From NCBI RefSeq assembly GCF_003171515.1, contig NC_089394.1, positions 1,364,001 to 1,428,000 of the forward strand: 64,000 nucleotides of DNA. The letters are read 5' to 3'. Numbering within the stretch: the first letter of the stretch is position 1; the number at the start of each line of letters is the position of its first letter. This document shows positions 56,570 through 64,000 of the stretch, piece after piece. The DNA comes from Pyrenophora tritici-repentis. Lineage: Eukaryota; Ascomycota; Dothideomycetes; Pleosporales; Pleosporaceae. The translations under genes and the position numbers were made by a program. The notes beneath the pieces are model-generated. The model worked only from the letters and a program-made list of their open reading frames with translations, ran no database searches and was not told where the DNA came from.

Positions 56570-58153
56570 CTAAGAAATAACATTGAAGTAGAAATCGTTA
56601 CTTGATGCTCCCCACCAAATCCCTTTAACCCCCGCATATTCCTGCTTATCCAGTATCTTATAGTCATTCATGTTTGGCAACAAAGGCAAGAAAGACCCAT
56701 CGTCAGTTTGAATCTAGAATCTCGTTAACATGTAACTAGATCGGCTTTTATGTGTACTTACCTGAAGAAAAGCACCGTTACCACCCAGGGAAGAGAGTCT
56801 CTCAAGTCCAAACAATCTTAATGCTCTTAACTCTTTCATACTTCCTAGCGACACCTCCTCACGTCCCTCTCCGCTCTTGTCGAAGACACCGCCAATGCCC
56901 ACAAATAAAGTACTCGGATCGACATTATGCTTCTGGGAAAGAAACACCGAATTGCAAGTAGAGAACTGAATATACGATGGTTTAAAGTACCCTTCGAATA
57001 GCAGGTATGGTGCACAAACGGTATAAACGGAATAGGGAACTCCTGTGCCAAGACAACGTGGTAACAGCGCTCGAGGGTGGGGGTTGTTAATGCGATCGGG
57101 AGTGGCTATGTCTACCATCCGGATTTTGATAGGCTTTTAACGTTAGCGTTGAAAATCAGGTAACGTAATTTCACTTACATCGGAGATGATACGCAAGCAG
57201 GAAAAGGTTCCAGCAGTAAGTCTGTCGACAAACATGTTCGCTAGCCGATTTTCATCTCTCAGCCACTTTGGTTGGTTGTCTCCACCTAACTCGAAGGCAA
57301 TGTTGCGAATTCCAAGGTGGTCAACCTGAAGTGCAAGGACTTGGGGTCCTCCATTAAACGAGAAATCCACACAGTGTACTGATGGCTTTCGGTGTGAGTC
57401 CGTTGCCTCGATGTTTTGCAGATATGTTTCCCCGCCAAGTGACACGAAAATGGCCGTCATTCTAGACGAGAGCTTTATGTATCTCTCCGTATAGACCTCA
57501 TTATGTGCTTGGTCTTGTAAGAGCCTTGCTGCCTGTATTCCAACTGCGATTCGTTGCCTAGCAAGATCATACCGGATGACTTTATTGAAATAAGTGTCCG
57601 CAAGGCCAACTGTGACCGCAAGAGCATACTGCGCTGGACATTTTGACAGAATAAGTAAAAGAATCTCAGCTGGAGTGCTGTAGAGCAAGTCTCTGAAGGC
57701 CGACGATAGTGAGGATAGACTGCCCTCTGGTTGAGTGTTGGGATTGAAGGTTGTAGCGAGGGTATCTCCATCCAGGTTCGAGAGCGGTTCGGATCTGGCA
57801 TCCTCGAATGGGGTTGTTGGTGCCAGGATAGAAACAATAGTAAGGAGAGACACACTCGGTTCTCCGCAGCTAGCCGCGTGGCGTATGATTGCGTAGCAGC
57901 GGCGATGGAATAGGTAGAGTCCTGGGAAGGTTCTATACCGACGAACAAATGACGAGGTGAGTGTACCAACGCGAATGCGTCTTACGCGAATGTCTTCGAG
58001 AATAGGAGTCTCTTCTTCAAGGCAGTCCTGTTTTGGGAGCGTTCGAATAGCCCCATAGGATTCAACCTTGTCTTCTGCCACCTTCCCGCCGCAAAGCTTG
58101 CAGTCAGCAGCATGCCAGCTGCCTTGTTGTATTCGCGATACTTGCCGAGTCAT
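56570..58153 (-). CDS. F-box-like protein, three exons (496 aa)
   Basis: Exons 58153-57179, 57133-56762 and 56713-56570; introns of 45 and 48 nt, both with GTAAGT donors. The exons join in frame to a stop at 56572-56570. An N-terminal cysteine pair (CKLCGGK) and FHRRCYAIIRHA come first. An F-box-like segment near residues 165-200 (LLYSTPAEILLLILSKCP, then DTYFNKVIRYDLARQRIA) is followed by a long region without repeats. Fungal F-box proteins of this size usually bring targets to SCF ubiquitin ligases; assignment to F-box is by pattern only. Confidence 0.6.
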
Positions 58154-58603
58154 GAATGAATAGGAAAACTGGTGTTAAGGCTCTAAAACGGCACCTGTGT
58201 CTTGCTTTTAAGAGTTCGTACACGAGGAGGAAGCAAACATTCTGTATTAGTAAACTTAAACAGTTATCGTTGTACGTCCAAGTTCGCCCAACCACAACGA
58301 ATCCTAAGTCGCACTGCACTGATGTGGGTCTTGCATTCCGATGCGAGCACTAATGTGGGTCTAGCATTCTAATGCGAGCATCCACGAGAACGTTGTACCT
58401 ATCGCTAAGCGGGTCGTAATGTCGATTATCCTTGTCGTGGCTGCGTCCGCCCCGCGATTCAGGTGATAACATAACATCTCGCGGCGAGCGTGATGCAAAA
58501 TGAGATTAATCGCTCAAACAATCTTGATGGTCAGTGATGAATGCGGAGTTTCGACTGCAGATGGATCAGAGCAATGGAGCTGCGCAATGGCACGGGACAC
58601 TTA

Positions 58604-58697
58604 TTGTGGTTTTCGAAATACCTTGAGCCGCCTGGATCTGGTTAGCTTGGTGCCCAAGAACATCAACTCCCATAGTAATTTGTTAGTAAATTAATGC
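58604..58697 (+). repeat. Left inverted repeat of the DD34E transposon
   Basis: Pairs with 61899-61992. It includes the palindromic-looking GGTTAGCTTGGTGCCCAAG core and the AT-rich inner part TAATTTGTTAGTAAATT. Confidence 0.8.
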
Positions 58698-58813
58698 AGC
58701 AGCCGTTTCCCACCTCCAGAAGCCCATGAAGCTAGTCCTGTACTCTAAATCGTTCGTGTATAGCGTTTTGTTTGTGTGGAGCTTGTTGCGAGCTCAATCT
58801 AGCTGCTGTTGGG

Positions 58814-60508
58814 ATGCCGCCCAAGCGCCAGCGTAAGCCGAAGCAGCCATTCGATCAAGGCGTTAACCCGTCCTCCCAGAAGCGTAGAGCGCCAGCAACT
58901 AGACAAAATCCTACCCATTTAACGCCTAAACGTGTCCGCCGTGAGGCGCTGCCGTCGCCTCCAGCGACTGCCCCGCCGCGCCGTCAAAGCCCGTTGTCCG
59001 AGCCTGAGCTGCAAGCCACCCAAACAGCTGCCTCCGCGCAAGCTGAAGATATCGTTGGCGAGGATGAGGATACTTTCGAGGATGGAGATGGCGATCCGCT
59101 GCCTGAGGATGAGGATGAGATCGCTGCTAAGGGCGCTGCCGGTAGTGTTGAGGATGAGGGAGAGCCAGCGTACCGACGTCAAGAAGGCACTCCATGGCTG
59201 CCTCGCTCATCGCAAGCGCTAGAGGATGAGGTTAATCCTGTACTGCGCGTTAGGTGGAGGGCTTGCCTTGGTGGTGATATGGAGAAACACTTTATTCCTG
59301 AAGCTGCCGATAGCGAGCACGGCGTACGGCTGTACTCGCTGCATTTCGACGACCTATGGCAGTGGGTAGATGACGTTGTTGCAGAATTACGGCCAAAAAG
59401 AGCGAAGATCTCATCTGTTTGCACTGTTGTTTACCCAGCTAAGCAGGCCAAACGCGAGCGCGCGATAAAGCGATTGCGGCGAGGTGTTGATGCAACGTGG
59501 AATAGCTTTCAGCGCCTTGTTGTAGAGGTTGATAACTATGTCAGCGAGCCAGTAAACGTCGATTTCGAGCTCATCTTGGCTGAAATTCCAGGGGAGCAGC
59601 AGCCGTTGCCAACGGTTGTCGACGGTCCTCGTCGACGCACCGCAACGGTGATTCAAGAGGAGGGGCTTGCTGGTGTAATAGCAGCTGAACAAGCAGGTAG
59701 CGGGCATGCTATTGCTATCCGGGATAGATGGCGCTGTACAGATACCCATTGCGAGAACTATCCTTATTGCTGCTGGATGGCGCCAACAGCGAGGCAGCCA
59801 GCGCGCTTCGAAGATCACCTCTTTGTCAACGGCAACATTATCTCCATGTGGGCAAGAGCAATTACAGCGAGAAGGGCAACGTACGATGAGCCATCTGATG
59901 ATGTACGGCTTGCAATTTTGAGAGCAAAGGACCTGCGGGTGCATGAGAAAACGCGCAAGTTGCGGGCGGCTGGAGATGGCGACGATGATATCAAAAGCTT
60001 AACAAAACTGCTCATCGTTGGACAGCTTGAGCGGATGAACAGGCAACCTCAACAGGAGTCTAACTTGCAGGCAGCTGCACCAACGATAACAAGAGCTGAG
60101 GTATCTAGTGCATCTCAGTGGGCGCCTATCCGATATGATCATGAGCAGGAGATTAACGAGCATACTAGTAATTTCTTTAACTACCTTAAGTTAAAATTTC
60201 CTACAGTTGGAGAGGACATTAACGAGCTTTATAAGACTCTTGTTATTGACGGAGCTATGGATATCAACCTCTTGATGCAGCCATCTGGTGATATCTTGAA
60301 GTTGTGGACGCAGCATTTCAAGCAGCCTCCTGGCTGGTTTTTCACGCTACAAAACACTGCAAAAGAATGGCAAGCTGGGTACCAGGGTCTCACAGATCGT
60401 AACTGGAGACGAGTCGAACGTTGTAAGAAAAGAGAAGAGATTGCGCGCAAGAAATTGGTGGTTGAACCGTCTAGCAGTGTTGTGGAGGATGATGGCGAGA
60501 ATGCTTGA
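58814..60508 (+). CDS. Accessory protein of the DD34E transposon (564 aa, unknown function)
   Basis: Intact, intronless, from ATG 58814 (the open frame begins 42 nt earlier without ATG). The N terminus is basic with nuclear-localisation-like stretches (PPKRQRKPK; PKRVRRE), then acidic (EDEDTFEDGDGD, PEDEDE). A middle domain spans about residues 130-290. A cysteine cluster CTDTHCENYPYCCW lies near 306-320, likely metal binding. A C-terminal helical part near 450-540 (FFNYLKLKFP, LWTQHF, GWFFTLQNTAKEWQAGY) resembles a SAM-like helical bundle. It lies between the inverted repeats, converging with the transposase, so it moves with the element. It is not a transposase I recognise; a DNA-binding or regulatory role is inference. 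Confidence 0.75.
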   Translation: MPPKRQRKPKQPFDQGVNPSSQKRRAPATRQNPTHLTPKRVRREALPSPPATAPPRRQSPLSEPELQATQTAASAQAEDIVGEDEDTFEDGDGDPLPEDEDEIAAKGAAGSVEDEGEPAYRRQEGTPWLPRSSQALEDEVNPVLRVRWRACLGGDMEKHFIPEAADSEHGVRLYSLHFDDLWQWVDDVVAELRPKRAKISSVCTVVYPAKQAKRERAIKRLRRGVDATWNSFQRLVVEVDNYVSEPVNVDFELILAEIPGEQQPLPTVVDGPRRRTATVIQEEGLAGVIAAEQAGSGHAIAIRDRWRCTDTHCENYPYCCWMAPTARQPARFEDHLFVNGNIISMWARAITARRATYDEPSDDVRLAILRAKDLRVHEKTRKLRAAGDGDDDIKSLTKLLIVGQLERMNRQPQQESNLQAAAPTITRAEVSSASQWAPIRYDHEQEINEHTSNFFNYLKLKFPTVGEDINELYKTLVIDGAMDINLLMQPSGDILKLWTQHFKQPPGWFFTLQNTAKEWQAGYQGLTDRNWRRVERCKKREEIARKKLVVEPSSSVVEDDGENA

Positions 60509-60812
60509 AGCTTAGTGGCCTGAGCGTTTTTGGTGACAGCGGCCCGTGCCCGCTATAGTGTTGAGGTTTTTCAGGCGTTTCAAATGCGCTGCAACAATAG
60601 TCTATTTGGATAGCCCTATGTACAACACTACAACGTTATGCGATTATAACAGGTTAACTTCCTAAGATAGTTCTATATGTATAGAAATAGCTCTTATTTT
60701 TTTAGAATTATTAAATCGCTTTTGTGGGTTGCGCATTAAGGTGTAATCGTTCGCATTTGTATGGTATCATCTACCTATAGAAACGTACTGTGGCATCCAT
60801 TTAAAAGCACAA
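60509..60812. other. Convergent 3' gap between the two transposon genes
   Basis: 304 bp between two stop codons, AT-rich with a T8-9 tract near 60695. Presumably holds both polyadenylation regions. Confidence 0.5.
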
Positions 60813-61787
60813 TTAATAGGGATAGCCACACCTATGGAACCAGCTTCTGCAGTTAATATTACAGCACACCAGCTGCGCTGCATACTCAAGAAAGACCCCA
60901 AAGTCAATGAAGTTCTCCGCTTGCGCTGAATTCCTTTTCATCCACCCCTTGAGCTGCTTAAAGCTCTTCTCGATGGGGTTGAAATCTGGTGAGTATGGCG
61001 GCAGATACTCAAGGAGTACTCCAGCACTTTGGCAAAGCACCCGTACACGCTCTGATCGATGGATGGAGGCGTTATCAAGCACGATTACTGAGGCTGGCCC
61101 TGGGTGAGGATTGCAGAACGGCAGCACTTGAAACTCTAAGAAGTCTTCTAGGATCTCAGATGTAATCGCGCCTTGAAAGATCTTATAGCTTATGTAGCCA
61201 TCTATCGTCATGGCTGGCAGCAGCGACCACCGTTCTGATCGCCTGAAGCTGTGTGATAGCTCCACCGGCTCCCCGATTGGAGACCAGCCATACTTGCGGT
61301 CGCCCGTACGCTCATTGCAGGCGCTCTCGTCCAACGCAACGATCTGCTCCGCCTTATAGTGTTGCGCCATCCTGGCAAGATAGAGGCGGCGGAGTGGCTC
61401 ACTCTGCTCCTTTGCCCGCTTTGTTGCAAGCTTGCGAGACCATCTCATCTTCTCTAGCTCTCGGTAAACGCTCGCAAGGCTTATCCTAACGTCGTACTCG
61501 TCGTACAAGAAGTCCCTCATCTCATCCATGTATGCGCCCGGTGAGCCATTGAGGTATGCCTGAAGGCCTTCGCGCTGAGCTTGCCGGAGTATAGATGGCC
61601 GCCCAAGTCGAACGCAGCGCGGCGGATAAGGCACGCCCCAAAACTCTAAGCTCAACCTCAGCTTTGCTACTGTGTTACGGCTCGCACCTGTAGCTCTAGA
61701 GATGGCTCGATCACTTTCGCAGGCAGCAATTCGGTCGAGGATAGCCTGGAGAACAGCGGGCTGCAAGCGGTGGCCGGTGCCTGGCAT
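60813..61787 (-). CDS. Tc1/mariner-type DD34E transposase (324 aa)
   Basis: Cut-and-paste transposase, from the first ATG (61787; the frame is open a little upstream with no ATG). An N-terminal helix-turn-helix (LQAILDRIAACESDRAISRA, then TGASRNTVAKLR) and a second one (MDEMRDFLYDEYDVRISLAS, then VYRELEKM) should bind the inverted repeats. The DDE_3-type core follows: VALDESACNE (first Asp), VIVLDNASIHRS (second Asp) and PYSPDFNPIE (Glu), with 34 residues between the second Asp and the Glu. No stop or frameshift. Length is normal for IS630/Tc1-like transposases. Confidence 0.88.
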   Translation of the reverse strand: MPGTGHRLQPAVLQAILDRIAACESDRAISRATGASRNTVAKLRLSLEFWGVPYPPRCVRLGRPSILRQAQREGLQAYLNGSPGAYMDEMRDFLYDEYDVRISLASVYRELEKMRWSRKLATKRAKEQSEPLRRLYLARMAQHYKAEQIVALDESACNERTGDRKYGWSPIGEPVELSHSFRRSERWSLLPAMTIDGYISYKIFQGAITSEILEDFLEFQVLPFCNPHPGPASVIVLDNASIHRSERVRVLCQSAGVLLEYLPPYSPDFNPIEKSFKQLKGWMKRNSAQAENFIDFGVFLEYAAQLVCCNINCRSWFHRCGYPY

Positions 61788-61898
61788 CGCGATGAGATGG
61801 GCTCGAGAAAATTGCAACACCAAAAACGCGAGTCAGTAGAGGCGATCGCAGCAAACAATGAACTTCAAATACGTTGTGGGTGTTAGAAAGCGTGGCTG

Positions 61899-61992
61899 CA
61901 TCGATTTACTAACAAATTACTATAGGAGTTGATGTTCTTGGCCACCAAGCCAACCAGATCCAGGTGGCTCAAGGTATTTCGAGAAACACCCA
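61899..61992 (-). repeat. Right inverted repeat of the DD34E transposon
   Basis: Inverse of 58604-58697 with a few mismatches; followed by TA. Confidence 0.8.
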
Positions 61993-61994
61993 TA

Positions 61995-62850
61995 AGGTGT
62001 TTAAACGCTAGGTCGCTAGACGTGTTAGCTGGTAGCTCTCGCTTACGACTCGTCGCCTGTCTCGTCGCCTGTCTCGTCGCCTATCTCGTCATCATGCTTG
62101 CTTCACGCACAAGAACAAAACAAAGCAGAAAACCGAAAAGCACGGCGTTTAAAACCATAGCTGAGTATCCTTGTTCAAGTCGGCTTACTGAACCGAGTCG
62201 TTGAGCCCGCGGATCAATTGCTAAGACCCAAAGGTCGTGCTACGGGAGCGTGCTACAAGACCGCTGTCCATGGGCATCGCCCCATGGGCGACCCTCCTGT
62301 CGCAGACGTGACGCGCCAGGCCCACGCGCTACCCTCCTGTAGCAGAAGGAACGCAGGTCGACGGGTTAGCCTGTCTCCTCATAGGCTACCCTCTGTCGCA
62401 GACGGTCGACGTGCTGACCCACCGAATCCATGTCCCCTCCCCTCCCCTCCCCCCCCCTTCCCCTCCCTCATCTCCTATGGCAGCCGACACGCCATTATGC
62501 GGGTGCGAGGCTCAGCTGCGTTGGAGCATCACGCATTGCATGGTTCTCGATGTCGCGACTTGTACCAGGAAACCGTTCTTCGTCCCCAGTTTTAATCATC
62601 ATGAACTATTTCCGCCCATGTGTCTCTACAATATACACAAGAGCTATGATGTGTTCATGTCGAGGTCCCGCTGTACAAGTCAGACCTGCACGAGCTGTTC
62701 ACTTTTATCTGGGTCAGGGACCCACGTGACTCTTTATCTATATGCTTGATCATCCACCTTAGGTCACATCCGAAAGCCGCCCTGGATGAAGGGGTGTACT
62801 ACGGAAACGCTAAGCTCCTGTCAACTAAATAAGACTATAAGCTTCGCATG
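61995..62850. other. Low-complexity intergenic region
   Basis: Contains a short tandem array of GTCGCCTGTCTC (62052-62090) and a C-rich tract (about 62431-62466). Open frames over the C tract are composition artefacts. Confidence 0.5.
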
Positions 62851-63333
62851 TTACTCATGATATGATACAAAAGCTAGGATTATGTAGGACATTCGATCTC
62901 GTAGACGATCCTCATTTTCCCTTGCGCTTGTAATTGCTGGATGAAGCCGATAAGATGATACACGCGCAAGTGAGTAGCGCTGGATATAACGAGATGTATC
63001 GTTCATGACAATAGAAAAGCCGCTACTTCTACTTCTGAGGGAAGTCGCAATCCAATTGAGATACGACAAGATATCGTCTTTAGCTTTTCCTCCGGCGCAA
63101 GCGAACGCCAATATTCGGCGCATTCCCTGTGAACCATCATAAGAGCGTCTGCCGTTGAAACCTATGAGCCTTTCTATGCGGATAATTCTTCTAATATAAC
63201 CGCAGAACGCCTTTTTCAACGGAAGGCCCTGCAATGCTAATAATGTAGTGACGTATATGGCAGACTTACATATACGTCTTGCGAAGAAATCCCAGCTGTA
63301 GACCGATGCTGCATGCTGAGAGCCATCTGCCAA
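62851..63333 (-). CDS. Hypothetical ORF, 160 aa
   Basis: Open from ATG 63333 to 62851. Basic, with LQGLPLKKAFCGYIRRIIRI and ILAFACAGGKAKDDILSYLN; no recognised family and no sure introns. It may be a fragment of a larger gene or chance. Confidence 0.3.
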   Translation of the reverse strand: MADGSQHAASVYSWDFFARRICKSAIYVTTLLALQGLPLKKAFCGYIRRIIRIERLIGFNGRRSYDGSQGMRRILAFACAGGKAKDDILSYLNWIATSLRSRSSGFSIVMNDTSRYIQRYSLARVSSYRLHPAITSARENEDRLRDRMSYIILAFVSYHE

Positions 63334-63611
63334 GGAGCTATTTGGTACGGTAGGTTACAGCGCCTACATCCACAATGTGAGCGATGCGTGCATGATAAGA
63401 GAAGGCTGCAAATTCACTTGCCTATTCACCGCGGTAATCCTTTTGCGACGATAATAGCGGTGAAATACACGATCCTTTGTACACACACCGTTCACCGGTC
63501 TGTTGGAGGACCTCACTAACCCCTGCTCTACATGCACGTACCACACAAGAACGGACGTTCCCTAAGGTAACGCAGTTTCAAAAAGGAGGCTCTAATCAGC
63601 CAATCACCATC

Positions 63612-63907
63612 ATGCCAAGCTACGTCACACGCGCTCCTCCGATCCGCACAGCTAACCTTGCCACGTCATTCTCGACATGCTATAATACCACCAACTTCAA
63701 CACCCCATCGCATCCTGTCTGCAAGATGAAATCAAGTACTCGAATAGAATATTCCGATGAATTAGAGGCCCTAATTTCAAAATTGAGACAAGATGCGCCG
63801 CAGCAATCCTTCGGCAGTGTCGACATTCCTTCCGGCCGATCTCATGTAACCTTCAATATCCAGCAACACACGGACATTATAAATTTCATGAAGGAAACCC
63901 AAACAAA
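63612..63907 (+). CDS. First exon of a hypothetical gene running off the window
   Basis: From ATG 63612 (MPSYVTRAPP) a Thr/Asn/Ser-rich N terminus leads to RIEYSDELEALISKLRQD and SHVTFNIQQHTDIINFMKE, likely helical. A donor AAAG|GTAAAT at 63908 suggests an intron there; without splicing the frame stops at 63923. The rest of the gene is not visible before the window ends. Function unknown. Confidence 0.4.
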
Positions 63908-64000
63908 GGTAAATTCTACATAGCATATTATAATACAAAGCTTACGATGTTTGAAGTCGTACTCTCACGCCTTCGGCGCCGTCTTCGGTCCGGGTGCTAC

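Larger units (their letters stand above)
58604..61992. mobile_element. Two-gene Tc1/mariner-type (DD34E) transposon with long inverted ends
   Basis: Inverted repeats of about 90 bp: the left end (58604-58697) and right end (61899-61992) share, in inverse, TCGAAATACCTTGAGCC, CCTGGATCTGGTT, CAAGAACATCAACTCC and TAGTAATTTGTTAGTAAAT with few differences. TA flanks both sides (58602-58603 and 61993-61994). Inside are a DD34E transposase on the minus strand and a second intact gene on the plus strand, facing each other. The exact outer ends could be off by a few bases. Confidence 0.82.

Noticed and set aside
46301..58600. A giant cargo-carrying transposon (Starship-like) spanning the host genes
   Set aside because: No tyrosine recombinase of the DUF3435 type, no shared boundary repeats and no coherent cargo were seen.
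62411..62749. Overlapping plus-strand ORFs over the C-rich tract
   Set aside because: Open only because of the poly-C composition; two frames are open at once and neither has a motif.

Overview
The window comes from a filamentous ascomycete (Pezizomycotina; Dothideomycetes would be my guess, held weakly). The host genes are split by 45-54 nt introns with GTAAGT/GTATGT donors and CTGAC-type branch sites. The transposons are typical of fungi: Tad1/I-like LINEs with RNase H, several Ty1/copia lineages, a Ty3/gypsy relic, hAT and Tc1/mariner elements, and MITEs. No bacterial-style operon, CRISPR array or rRNA is present.

Layout. 1-26959 is a nest of retroelements. A minus-strand gypsy pol relic has been cut by LINE-1 (plus strand, ends near 3505), by a full-length LINE-2 (3704-14817, minus), by a tRNA-headed SINE (14962-15519, minus) and by copia B (15806-21233). 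LINE-2 is itself split by copia A (7670-12979), and copia B by a 156-bp palindromic MITE (19415-19570). Copia C (21308-26959, minus) lies next to a gypsy LTR stub. 26960-29936 is host sequence with one hypothetical gene and a four-exon pseudokinase gene. Copia E fills 29937-35182 (minus). An hAT transposon (36350-39216) splits a small host gene and is itself hit by a 128-bp hAT-type MITE. Copia D (40292-46293) ends a few bases beyond the stop codon of a five-exon host gene. 46300-58600 is mostly small, intron-containing host genes of unknown function, with two more MITE copies. 58604-61992 is a Tc1/mariner-type DD34E element with long terminal inverted repeats that carries a second, convergent gene of unknown function. 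The right end has low-complexity DNA and the first exon of a gene that runs off the window.

How the parts work together. Copia A, B and C are three families of one lineage. In each, gag ends at a single UGA and pol continues in the same frame (UGA-CUA-G in A and B), which points to stop-codon readthrough. In each, the primer binding site matches the anticodon arm of tRNA-Lys(CUU), so a half-tRNA primer is likely. Copia E has the equivalent match to initiator tRNA-Met. LINE-2 overlaps its two ORFs as UAAUG. The SINE carries the LINE-2 3' hairpin, so LINE-2 relatives probably mobilise it. Many frameshifts in otherwise young elements fall at homopolymers; some may be sequencing errors. The best candidates for undescribed biology are the two-gene DD34E transposon, the SINE/LINE pair, and the shared readthrough plus half-tRNA-Lys strategy.
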